64,000 nt of DNA, from NCBI RefSeq assembly GCF_001548055.1, contig NZ_AP014724.1, positions 2,294,001-2,358,000 on the forward strand, written 5' to 3'. This DNA is from Sulfurospirillum cavolei (lineage in GTDB: Bacteria; Campylobacterota; Campylobacteria; Campylobacterales; Sulfurospirillaceae). This document shows positions 34,871-42,843 of this stretch, piece after piece; position 1 is the stretch's first letter, and the number at the start of each line of letters is the position of its first letter. The position numbers and the translations under genes are program-made. The notes beneath the pieces were generated by a model. It saw only the letters and a program-made list of their open reading frames with translations, was not told the origin of the DNA and searched no databases.

Positions 34871-37420
34871 CTACGCTCCTTTAATGCTCGGGGCTTTAAA
34901 GATGCCGATGGCAGGTAACTCCCCTTTAAATTTTTCAATCTCCACAAGTGCCGTGGCTTGATTGCCTTGGGCAAGTTCGGAGGTCGGAATATCGGCGATC
35001 AACACGTTGACGTCGCCGTGTACGCATAAAGAGCCGATTTTGCCGGGCTCTTTAGGATCGTACCAGCCGCCCTCTTGCATTCTCACAACGCCTTCCATGA
35101 CCGCTTCGGTTACCACTGCGCCCCCAAGCACTTGTCCACGTTTGTTAAAAATGCGTACGACGTCGCCGTTTTGAATGCCTCGTTTAGCGGCATCTTTAGG
35201 GTGCATCCAGATAGGCTCTCTGCCTTGAACCTCTTCAAGATCACGAAGCCATGTGTTATTGAGCTGTGAGTGAAGACGGTATTTGGGGTGCGGAGAGACC
35301 AGATTGAGCGGGAACTCTTTTGCCGTAGAACTGCCGAGCCACTCCATCGGCTCAAACCACGTCGGATGTCCTTTGCACTCTTGATACCCGAATCCCGCAA
35401 TTTTTTTCGAGAAAATCTCGATTTTACCTGATGGCGTTCCCAAACGATGGGTTACGGGATTGTCCCTAAAAGTTTTGTACTTGATGAAATTTTTAGCCGC
35501 TTCGGGTGTTTCAAACTTCACAAATCCTTTTTCCCAAAATGCTTCAAACGTAGGCATCGCGACACCCGATTTTTTCGCTTTGTTGAAGGACTCTTCGTAG
35601 AAGGATTTGATCCACTCCATCTTACTTTTACCCTCGGTAAACGCCAACACCTCAGCGGCACTAAAACGTCTGAGAATGTTCACGAAAATATCAAAATCGT
35701 CCATCGCTTCGCCCGCGGGTTCAACCGCTTTTTTCATGGCAAAAATGTAGCTGTTAGTGTGTGATTTGGTGATGTCGTTACGCTCTTGCTCCGTGGTTGC
35801 GGGAAGCACGATGTCTGCCATACGCGCCGTTGCCGTCCAGAAGCACTCGTTGACGACAAAGGTCTCAAATTTTTGCCACGCTTTGATCATACGGTTACGG
35901 TCTTGGTGGTGATGGAACGGATTGCCGCCCGCCCAATACGCCATTTTCAAATCGGGATAGGTCAGTTTTTTACCGTCAAACAAGATCTCACGGCCGGGAT
36001 TTTCCAGACATTCCACAATGCGTGAAACAGGAATCACGGGAATTTTACGTTGTTTCCAAGGACCGTCCACTTTGGAGTTGACGCTAATGCCCGTAAGTCC
36101 GGGAGATGCGGCAGGCGCATCGGCACTTGCCGCAGTGCCTTGGCTACCGTTGCCCATTTTGACATCGCTTAAAGGATTGCCCGTCGCCGCCGCAGGAGCC
36201 GGAACACCGCCGTCTGAGTAGTGATACGCACATCCGAATCCTCCGCCGGGAAGTCCGATCTGACCGATCATACTCGCAAGCGTAATCAGCATCCAGTGCG
36301 GTTGCTCCCCATGGTGCGCTCTTTGGAATCCCCATCCGCCCATGAGCATCGTACGTTTAGAGGCAAACTCTTTGGCTAGCATTTTAAGCACGCTGGCTTC
36401 CACACCACAAATTTTAGCCGCCCATTCAGGTGTTTTAGGAGTTTTATCCTCACCTTCACCCAAAAGATAAGCTTTAAACTCCGCAAAACCGCTGGTGTAT
36501 TTTTCCACAAACTCTTTGGCATAAAGGTTTTCACTGTACAGATAATGCGCCATACCGAGCATCATCGCAACGTCGGTCGTTGGGCGCACTTTAATGTGCT
36601 CTGCTCCAAAATAGACCGCGGTGTTGTTATAAACCGGATCGATGCAGTAGAACTTGATACCGCGCTTTTTCGCTTCGGCTTTGAGTTGTTTCATATAGTC
36701 GTAGGATTGATGATCGGGCACACCCCACGCGATTTGATTGGTATTGATCGGATCACTGCTCCAAAAGACGATGCATTCGGAGTTGGCAATCAGATTTGGA
36801 TACGCGGTTTGTTGATTGCTCGACTCGTCACCGCCCGTAACGTAAGGGGTAATCGCACGAATCGCATGGGTCGAGTAGGTCAAGGTACGAGACGTGTAAC
36901 CGCCGGCAACACCGAGCATTCTGCCTAAAAGCGCTTGAGGATTGTTGAGACTTCCGACGCAAAACCAACCGTAACTTCCGCCGTACACCGCATCCGGTCC
37001 GTAACTTTTATAGACGCGTTTGAGCTCGTCGGCGATCAAATCAAAGGCTTTTTCCCATGAAACACGGACATATTTGTCTGAACCGCGTTTGCTTTTATCG
37101 CTTTTGTAACCGTTTTTCAAATACCCTTCGCGAACGCACGGATATAAAATTCGATCTTGTGCATAGGTACGTGCCGGAAGTCCTTGAATTAAGCTCGTCG
37201 GATAACGATCTTCCGCAAACGCTTCCACACTTTCAAAGCGACCGTTGCGCACTTTGGTCGTTACCGCACCAAAGTGTGAAGCACTCACACCATCAACGCC
37301 GTCTTGCAAAATCGAATCGCCGACTAAGGGAATCGCTTCGGCGTTCACCGTAGCGACCATCGCGCCTGCCGCCGCACCGCTTGCTTTTAAAAACGATCTT
37401 CTGTCCATCTTCTTTGTCAT
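34871..37420 (-). CDS. torA: periplasmic S-/N-oxide reductase, TorA-like molybdoenzyme
   Basis: 849 residues. The twin-arginine signal is MDRRSFLKASGAAAGAMVA. It is a DMSO-reductase-family catalytic subunit with no N-terminal Fe-S cluster. A serine in LTYSTHAIRAITPYV (near 180) is the expected molybdenum ligand of type III enzymes such as TorA, DorA and BisC. Molybdopterin-binding stretches include GGWGFQRAHHGEQPHWM, AYWAGGNPFHHHQD and a C-terminal LNNTWLRDLE...REPIWMHPKDAAKRGI. The closest match I recall is C. jejuni Cj0264. The substrate may be TMAO, DMSO or related oxides. AAGGAG is 6 bases before the ATG, and a longer frame to 37453 would precede the Tat signal. Confidence 0.88.
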   Translation of the reverse strand: MTKKMDRRSFLKASGAAAGAMVATVNAEAIPLVGDSILQDGVDGVSASHFGAVTTKVRNGRFESVEAFAEDRYPTSLIQGLPARTYAQDRILYPCVREGYLKNGYKSDKSKRGSDKYVRVSWEKAFDLIADELKRVYKSYGPDAVYGGSYGWFCVGSLNNPQALLGRMLGVAGGYTSRTLTYSTHAIRAITPYVTGGDESSNQQTAYPNLIANSECIVFWSSDPINTNQIAWGVPDHQSYDYMKQLKAEAKKRGIKFYCIDPVYNNTAVYFGAEHIKVRPTTDVAMMLGMAHYLYSENLYAKEFVEKYTSGFAEFKAYLLGEGEDKTPKTPEWAAKICGVEASVLKMLAKEFASKRTMLMGGWGFQRAHHGEQPHWMLITLASMIGQIGLPGGGFGCAYHYSDGGVPAPAAATGNPLSDVKMGNGSQGTAASADAPAASPGLTGISVNSKVDGPWKQRKIPVIPVSRIVECLENPGREILFDGKKLTYPDLKMAYWAGGNPFHHHQDRNRMIKAWQKFETFVVNECFWTATARMADIVLPATTEQERNDITKSHTNSYIFAMKKAVEPAGEAMDDFDIFVNILRRFSAAEVLAFTEGKSKMEWIKSFYEESFNKAKKSGVAMPTFEAFWEKGFVKFETPEAAKNFIKYKTFRDNPVTHRLGTPSGKIEIFSKKIAGFGYQECKGHPTWFEPMEWLGSSTAKEFPLNLVSPHPKYRLHSQLNNTWLRDLEEVQGREPIWMHPKDAAKRGIQNGDVVRIFNKRGQVLGGAVVTEAVMEGVVRMQEGGWYDPKEPGKIGSLCVHGDVNVLIADIPTSELAQGNQATALVEIEKFKGELPAIGIFKAPSIKGA

Positions 37421-37472
37421 TGTCTGCTCCTTGAATTGAACGATTTGAGCCATACGAAAACGTATGAATCTT

Positions 37473-37507
37473 AAGTAAAAGTTACGTTTAGAATGTAATT
37501 TTTACTT
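37473..37507. promoter_or_regulatory. imperfect inverted repeat upstream of torA, candidate response-regulator operator
   Basis: AAGTAAAAGTTAC (37473-37485) and GTAATTTTTACTT (37495-37507) form an inverted repeat with 12 of 13 matches and 9 bases between, centred about two helix turns apart. It lies 53-87 bases before the torA ATG. A second small repeat, CATACG-AAAA-CGTATG, lies nearer the gene. Confidence 0.45.
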
Positions 37508-37606
37508 TTATAGATGAAGCTTAACGAAAAAAAATGAGGAATTAATGAGTGTTGAGAAGCGTTCAAAAGAGCGAAAATCTATCGCAAAAAACCTTACATG
37601 TCAGCT

Positions 37607-38878
37607 CTAATATCCTATACTCAATGCATAGAGAATCATGCCTTCGCATTGTAAAAAAGCCTTGACTTCGTCGTCGTAATAAGCACCGATACCGCTGCAC
37701 CCGAACCCTAAATACGTAGCGATCAGGTACAACCGATGTCCGATGATACCCGCTTTTTGCATCATTGCTTGGTAGTTTTGCGCATCTCCTCCTACGATAA
37801 AAAACGTCACGCCGCTCTCTTCGCCGAGGGCTTGCTCCAAGCACAAATAGCCCGCATACTTTGAAAAATCGCCTTTTTGCACGTATTTTCCTTCCCGCCA
37901 AATACCCTGCTCCATGCCGTTCACGCGGTTAATAACCGCATAAAGATCGACCCTCACGTCACAATCGCTGGGAATCGGCTCCGTTACAAAACGTATCGTT
38001 TCGAAAAATTGCTCTTTCGAAAGAGGCTTTTGCGTAAAGTCGCGAATGGAGCGACGCTTCCAAATCGCTTGTTCCCAACGTTTGTGATCGAACGCAAACG
38101 CGGGCATAGCACGTTGTTCTTCTTCCGCTTGAAGCGTACATGTCCTCCGGTACGCCTCTTCGATACGAGGATCGCATTCAAACCGTCCCGTTTCGTCTGC
38201 CGAACTCAAAGGCACGGTTAACGTTTGAGAGTTCCGCGTTTCGTCCTCTTCCCCGACAATCGCACCTGAGAGAAAAAACTCTTCGTTTTCAAAAGCAAAA
38301 AGCGTGTTTAAACCGACTCTATCCAAGGTATAGCAGACGCGATAATCGCGCTTGAAAAGCAAACACGAAGCTTCCGTCGTGCCTATTATATGCCCCGTAT
38401 CGAGTAAGCAGTAGCGAAACGCACGCGTTTGATACTTCCAAGAAGAGCGATAGTAAAGTGCCGAAAACAAGAAGACGAAGCCTCTCACTTTTTTAACATG
38501 TAAGAACGTCTCGATGCCTTCGTTCTCGTTTAAATCGCCTAAACGTACCAACGCATTTTCCAAAGCACTCAGATGGTAGATTCCGTCTTCCAATCCCTCG
38601 ACCGTGCGAATTTGTACGTACGTTTCCGTCGGATACAAAGCTCCGGCACTCGGGTTGGTACGCAAAGCATACGTGACGCCCGGATAGCTTTTTTGCGCCG
38701 TAATGCCGCCGATAAGCATCAAAAAACGATGCGAAGACACTTTCGCATCCAGCGCAATACGAGGGAAACTCTCAGGGTAGCTTTTAAACGGTTTTGGCGG
38801 ATTGTCCCAGTCGATACGATGCGACTTCATGCGCACCGAGCGGTACGTGTGGGCCGTTTGATCATGGTAGCTTGACAT
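37607..38878 (-). CDS. SagB/ThcOx-like double nitroreductase
   Basis: 423 residues with two nitroreductase-fold halves and no signal peptide. The first half has RTNPSAGALYPTETYVQ (near 73-89) and FRYCLLDTGHIIG (near 158), both typical of SagB-type FMN dehydrogenases. The second half has KRRSIRDFTQKPLSKEQF (near 275) and GCSGIGAYYDDEVKAFL near the end. SagB enzymes oxidise azolines in peptide natural products, but no cyclodehydratase (SagC/SagD) or precursor gene is nearby, so the substrate is unknown. It stands alone between torA and the porin gene. Confidence 0.78.
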   Translation of the reverse strand: MSSYHDQTAHTYRSVRMKSHRIDWDNPPKPFKSYPESFPRIALDAKVSSHRFLMLIGGITAQKSYPGVTYALRTNPSAGALYPTETYVQIRTVEGLEDGIYHLSALENALVRLGDLNENEGIETFLHVKKVRGFVFLFSALYYRSSWKYQTRAFRYCLLDTGHIIGTTEASCLLFKRDYRVCYTLDRVGLNTLFAFENEEFFLSGAIVGEEDETRNSQTLTVPLSSADETGRFECDPRIEEAYRRTCTLQAEEEQRAMPAFAFDHKRWEQAIWKRRSIRDFTQKPLSKEQFFETIRFVTEPIPSDCDVRVDLYAVINRVNGMEQGIWREGKYVQKGDFSKYAGYLCLEQALGEESGVTFFIVGGDAQNYQAMMQKAGIIGHRLYLIATYLGFGCSGIGAYYDDEVKAFLQCEGMILYALSIGY

Positions 38879-38987
38879 GTTTGCTCCTTTAGCGTATGCT
38901 ATCTTTTCATCGCTACTAAAAGCTTTACATGTCAGGATTAATCACGTCTTGAAAGTATCGTTGTCAAAAAGAGGCGTACGTAAGACA

Positions 38988-39012
38988 AAGAGGCGGTTTG
39001 AAACCGCCTCTT
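38988..39012 (-). terminator. terminator of the porin gene
   Basis: AAGAGGCGGTTT and AAACCGCCTCTT form a stem of up to 12 bp with T-rich sequence after it on the minus strand, 15 bases past the porin stop. Confidence 0.75.
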
Positions 39013-39026
39013 CTCAAACCGTCGGA

Positions 39027-40265
39027 TTAAAATTTATACGCGGCTTTAAATCGAAATTCGTTGGTATCTTTAGCACCGCTATCGGCACTAAGATCTTCAT
39101 ACTGCGCTTCTAACACGAAGCCTTTGAGTGCACCCTCGAAAGCATAACTGGCGTAAAAATCTAAAGTGTTATAATCTTTACTTTTAGCACCCGCTGCTTG
39201 AGGAAGGTCGACCCTAACGTAACGCGCACCGATTTTAGCTTGTGCATTAATCGCGTAATTACTATCGATCGCATACGCTTTAGCATCCGCACTGTAATTA
39301 CCGCTACCGATCACGTTAGCGGTATAGATGATATCCGATCCGCTTCCCACACCCGCATTGCCGCTGGTTGCGATCGTATCGGCATTACCGTCTTTATCGA
39401 CTTTCGTATACGCCACATAGGTATTAAGACCGCTAAAGCCGATGCTGGCTTTTAAACCGTAAAATCCTGAATCTTCCCTGCTCATCGCGTTGTCGAAGTT
39501 GATCACGTCATACTGTCCTGAAAATCCGTACGCAAAATCGCCTGCTTTTCCCGCATACGCAAGTTCGGCATAATAGACGTCTTCTTCATCCGTAACTTCT
39601 GCCCATTGTCCCGTAACCGTTAAACCGGGGATCGATTTGTTGATCGCCAATAACGTGTATGCACCATCACCCTTTTGTCCGACTTGCGCAAATTCAGGCA
39701 CGCCCGTCTCAGATGAGCTGGTTTGCGTTAAGGTACGGTTTTGGTATTTGTCGACGTATCCGGCAGCCAAGGTGGTTTGAGGAAGATCGGTATTGACGAT
39801 CGTCGCACCTTCAAACGATTGTTTGATCATACGAGAACCGCTTCCGGCAACCAACGGTGTAGAGATAAATTGACGACCGATTTTTGCGGTTGTTTTACCG
39901 ATCGTGTATTGTAAATAAGCTTCGGAAAGAACGGCACCTGAACCGTATTCGTCACCTTTAAATAAGTTTTTAGCGTCCTTGTCGGCAAACGGAGCAAAGT
40001 TGGATTGCATCGTCGCTCCGAATTTAAATCCGTACAAAGAGTCACTCACGTAACCAAGAACGACGCCCGTATTGAAAATGGAAGCGTTTCCTTTTTTAGC
40101 CGTACCCGTATTGGCATCGCCCGTATCTCTATCGAAGTAGTACGCGCGAAGTTCGCCGCTCACTTTACCGTTTTTAAAAGCGTCGGCTAAGGTATCCGCC
40201 GCAAATGAGCCGGACGCAAGTCCTGCAACTACGATTGCCGCCAAGCTAAGTTTAGCTAATTTCAT
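39027..40265 (-). CDS. major outer-membrane porin (OprD/Campylobacter MOMP type)
   Basis: 412 residues. The signal peptide MKLAKLSLAAIVVAGLASGSFA precedes ADTLADAFKNGKVSGELRAYYF, the typical N-terminus of epsilonproteobacterial porins. Alternating beta strands follow, including ASIFNTGVVLGYVSD and KTTAKIGRQFISTPLVAGS, and the protein ends in AAYKF with a terminal phenylalanine for outer-membrane insertion. It forms a trimeric channel for small solutes. AGGAG is 7 bases before the ATG, and a strong terminator follows, in keeping with high expression. Confidence 0.9.
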   Translation of the reverse strand: MKLAKLSLAAIVVAGLASGSFAADTLADAFKNGKVSGELRAYYFDRDTGDANTGTAKKGNASIFNTGVVLGYVSDSLYGFKFGATMQSNFAPFADKDAKNLFKGDEYGSGAVLSEAYLQYTIGKTTAKIGRQFISTPLVAGSGSRMIKQSFEGATIVNTDLPQTTLAAGYVDKYQNRTLTQTSSSETGVPEFAQVGQKGDGAYTLLAINKSIPGLTVTGQWAEVTDEEDVYYAELAYAGKAGDFAYGFSGQYDVINFDNAMSREDSGFYGLKASIGFSGLNTYVAYTKVDKDGNADTIATSGNAGVGSGSDIIYTANVIGSGNYSADAKAYAIDSNYAINAQAKIGARYVRVDLPQAAGAKSKDYNTLDFYASYAFEGALKGFVLEAQYEDLSADSGAKDTNEFRFKAAYKF

Positions 40266-40429
40266 CTATTTTCTCCTGCTGAATTTTATGAAAAGGCACG
40301 ATGAGTTTAGCAAAAGCAAAATAGCATCACAACCGTATTTTTAAGCGTTTTTTCAGATTATGACCGTTTGGTAATCAAACCGTAACGAAGCTGTAACCAT
40401 TGGTTAAAAAGAGGAAATGGAGACGTTTT

Positions 40430-40447
40430 TATTACCGATCGGTAATA
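40430..40447. promoter_or_regulatory. 18-bp perfect palindrome upstream of porin gene
   Basis: TATTACCGATCGGTAATA is a perfect palindrome 165 bases upstream of the porin ATG and just past the end of the small Lys/Cys-rich gene. The ACCGATCGGT core resembles sites of TetR-family regulators. No regulator gene is adjacent. Confidence 0.45.
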
Positions 40448-40456
40448 CGTTAAAAG

Positions 40457-40496
40457 GCGATACGAGAAGTTTTTTTCAAACCTTCGTATCGCAAAA
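40457..40496 (-). terminator. hairpin after the 35-residue protein gene
   Basis: GCGATAC...GAAG and CTTC-GTATCGC pair in a stem of about 11 bp with a two-base bulge around a T-rich loop, directly after the small gene's stop. Confidence 0.5.
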
Positions 40497-40507
40497 GAGG
40501 CTAAAAA

Positions 40508-40615
40508 CTATTTTTTAGCGCACGGTTTTTTCGTACCGCAGGTTTTAGAAGAAGCCGGTTTCTCAACTTTTGTCTCTTCGCTCGCAGATTTAGCCGCAGG
40601 TTTTTTGCATGCCAT
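40508..40615 (-). CDS. 35-residue Lys/Ala/Cys-rich protein
   Basis: The ATG at 40613-40615 has AAGGAG 6 bases upstream and a TATACT -10-like box near 40646-40651, so the small gene has its own expression signals and a hairpin after the stop. The product starts MACKKPAAKSASEETKVEKP and ends KTCGTKKPCAKK: strongly basic, with three cysteines, no hydrophobic core and no signal peptide. It could bind nucleic acid or metal, but nothing in the sequence proves this. A longer frame exists to 40753 but overlaps the exporter gene. Confidence 0.65.
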   Translation of the reverse strand: MACKKPAAKSASEETKVEKPASSKTCGTKKPCAKK

Positions 40616-40697
40616 TGTTGTCTCCTTAAAAGATTGGATAGTGAAAGTATACTCCCATCGTGAAACAAAAATCGCTAAAAATAAACTAAAACCGTTG

Positions 40698-41642
40698 TCA
40701 ATGCTTCTTGGATTTTCGTTTGGCTTTTGCCAAGGTGATGAGAATAACCGCACCGATAATCAGCGTTGTCGCAAGAAGTGAGCGTAAAGAGAGCACTTCA
40801 TCTGCAAAGAAGTAGCCCAAAAACAGGGCAACCATCGGATTGACGAAAGCATACGTGGAGGCAAGATAAGGCGAGACGTTTTTTAAGAGCCAGACATAGG
40901 CGCTGTAGCCCACCAACGAGCCGATAAAAACCAAATATGCAAAAGCCCATAACGAACGTAAAGAGAGTGTTTCGGCATGAAACTGCTGCCATTCGCCAAA
41001 GAGTGTGCCGACGATGATGAGCACGAGCCCGCCTGAGATCATCTGCATGGCGGTCGAGAGCATCACGGAAGTCGGTAAGATCGCTTTTTGAGAATAGATC
41101 GAACCTAATGACCACAAAATCGCCGCCAAAAGTGTCAACACGAGTCCAAACGTATCAAAGTGAAGGTCGGCTTGCTCTGAGGGTAACATCAACATCACCA
41201 CTCCGATAAAGCCGATGAATGTTCCAATCAGCGTGCTTCTGTTGGGTCTGGTTTGAATCTTTAAGCACCAAGCAATCGCAATCATCCACAATGGAACCGT
41301 TGCGATCACAATAGCGGCAATCGAAGAGGGAATCGTTTTTTCAGCCATTACCACAAGCCCATTTCCACCTAAAAGCAGTAGCGTGCCGATGATCGTGGTG
41401 TCTCTCCACTCGATCAGTCGTGGACGCTTTTTCTCTTTGTATGCAACAAATCCATACAACAGCACTCCCGCGATCACAAAGCGAATACCCGCCATCAAAA
41501 ACGGCGGAAAGGTTTCAATGGCAATTTTAATCCCCAAATAAGTACTGCCCCATACGATATACACCGCCAACAACGCCACGACAATACTCAGGCTTTTGCG
41601 GTGTCTGGTTAAAAAATTTTCGTTTACATGTAAAGTGTTCAT
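40698..41642 (-). CDS. EamA-family (drug/metabolite) exporter, YedA-like
   Basis: 314 residues with ten predicted transmembrane helices in two EamA repeats. The first repeat starts VVALLAVYIVWGSTYLGIKIAIETFPPFLMAGIRF, containing the typical WGSTYLGIK and RF motifs. The second includes IVGTLFGEW and ends STYAFVNPMVALFLGYFFADE. It probably exports amino acids or metabolites; the substrate is unknown. The ATG at 41642 has AAGGA 7 bases upstream, and a longer frame to 41726 adds a polar stretch. The Leu-His-Val at residues 4-6 is an exact TTACATGTAA site. Confidence 0.87.
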   Translation of the reverse strand: MNTLHVNENFLTRHRKSLSIVVALLAVYIVWGSTYLGIKIAIETFPPFLMAGIRFVIAGVLLYGFVAYKEKKRPRLIEWRDTTIIGTLLLLGGNGLVVMAEKTIPSSIAAIVIATVPLWMIAIAWCLKIQTRPNRSTLIGTFIGFIGVVMLMLPSEQADLHFDTFGLVLTLLAAILWSLGSIYSQKAILPTSVMLSTAMQMISGGLVLIIVGTLFGEWQQFHAETLSLRSLWAFAYLVFIGSLVGYSAYVWLLKNVSPYLASTYAFVNPMVALFLGYFFADEVLSLRSLLATTLIIGAVILITLAKAKRKSKKH

Positions 41643-41737
41643 GCCCTTTTCCTTGGTGTGTTTGGCGATGTATCCGTGTTCTAGTTTGGCTCGAAAGGGT
41701 TTCAACGAGTCGTTTGAAGAGATCAAGAATCAAAAGG

Positions 41738-41814
41738 TGGTGTCCCCAGCGCGATTCGAACGCACGGCCTTCAAATTAGGAATTTGATGCTCTATCCTGC
41801 TGAGCTATGGGGAC
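41738..41814 (-). tRNA. tRNA-Arg (CCU)
   Basis: Complete cloverleaf: the acceptor arm GTCCCCA/TGGGGAC pairs, the D stem is GCTC/GAGC, the anticodon stem is TCAAA/TTTGA with loop TTCCTAA (anticodon CCT) and the T loop is TTCGAAT. CCA is encoded after discriminator A. It stands alone between the exporter gene and metQ. Confidence 0.95.
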
Positions 41815-41879
41815 AAAAATGAAGTTTGATGTGGCGGGATTATAGCAAAAAGATACTTAGGAAATCTGAAAGAAGAAGC

Positions 41880-41909
41880 CTCAAAGTGCCGATGTTAAGA
41901 CACTTTGAG
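41880..41909 (-). terminator. terminator of metQ
   Basis: CTCAAAGTG and CACTTTGAG form a 9-bp stem with a 12-base loop, 8 bases after the metQ stop, followed on the minus strand by a T/C-rich run. Confidence 0.75.
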
Positions 41910-41917
41910 ACGAAGGA

Positions 41918-42739
41918 TTAAAACGCAGGAACGATAGCGCCTTTGTATTTTTCAACGATAAACTTTTTCACTTCATCCGATTGAAGCGCTTTGAGTAACG
42001 CTTTGGTTTTGTCGCTGTTCTCATTGCCCGCTTTGACAACCAAGATATTCGCATACGGAGAGTTAGAAGACTCTAACGCTAAAGCGTCCGTACTTGGATT
42101 AAGTCCTGCTGGAAGCGCGTAGTTGGTGTTGATAACCGCAATGGTAAAATCTTCGATTACACGCGGTAATTGTGCCGCTTCAAGTTCCGTAAATTTAAGA
42201 TTTTTTGGATTTTCAACGATGTCCAGTTTAGTTTTATGATCAGCATCTTTGAGTTTGATCAACCCCGCATTGGCTAAAACATCGAGTGCTCGTCCTGCGT
42301 TGCTTGGATCATTAGGAATCGCTACGCTATCACCCTCTTTAAGCTCTGAGAGTGCTTTAATTTTTTTAGAATAAACACCGATCGGCTCGATGTGAATATT
42401 GCCCACACTGACCAATTTCGTGCCTTGACTTTTGTTAAACTCGTTCAAATAGGGCGTATGTTGAAAAAAGTTTGCATCGATCTCGCCGCTGTCTGTGACT
42501 TTGTTGGGAATCACATAGTCATTAAAGACTTTAATTTCAAGCGTATATCCCTCTTTTGCCAAAAGTGGTTTGACCACTTCAAGAATTTCAGAGTGAGGAA
42601 CTGGTGTTGCTCCAACGATGATCGTTTTTGCACTTTTATCTTCTTTTGCCGCTACTTTGTTCTCAGCTTTTTTATCGCCACTGCATCCGACGAATGCTAA
42701 AGCTGCGCTGACTAAAATAACCCCTAAACCCTTAAACAT
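41918..42739 (-). CDS. metQ: D/L-methionine ABC transporter, substrate-binding lipoprotein
   Basis: 273 residues of the NlpA/MetQ family. The lipoprotein signal ends in the lipobox FVGC (Cys about residue 19). Family motifs include IIVGATPVPHSEILE (near 40), VFNDYVIPN, DANFFQHTPYL (near 89) and ISVALPNDPSN-like VAIPNDPSNAGRALDVL. It binds methionine for MetN/MetI. AAAGGAG is 7 bases before the ATG. A large hairpin separates it from metI. Confidence 0.93.
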   Translation of the reverse strand: MFKGLGVILVSAALAFVGCSGDKKAENKVAAKEDKSAKTIIVGATPVPHSEILEVVKPLLAKEGYTLEIKVFNDYVIPNKVTDSGEIDANFFQHTPYLNEFNKSQGTKLVSVGNIHIEPIGVYSKKIKALSELKEGDSVAIPNDPSNAGRALDVLANAGLIKLKDADHKTKLDIVENPKNLKFTELEAAQLPRVIEDFTIAVINTNYALPAGLNPSTDALALESSNSPYANILVVKAGNENSDKTKALLKALQSDEVKKFIVEKYKGAIVPAF

Positions 42740-42761
42740 GTGTGTGCTCCTTTAAATAACT

Positions 42762-42797
42762 AATTGTTTAGTAAATCACTTTATTTACTAAACAATT
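42762..42797 (-). repeat. 15-bp hairpin between metI and metQ
   Basis: AATTGTTTAGTAAAT (42762-42776) pairs perfectly with 42783-42797 around a 6-base loop, just upstream of the metQ ribosome site. In the metNIQ transcript it lies in the intercistronic gap, where it could stabilise metQ mRNA or partly terminate. No U tract follows it directly. Confidence 0.8.
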
Positions 42798-42843
42798 TTG
42801 AAATCGTAACGTCATTCGTATTAAAAAGGACTGAATTGCTCTT

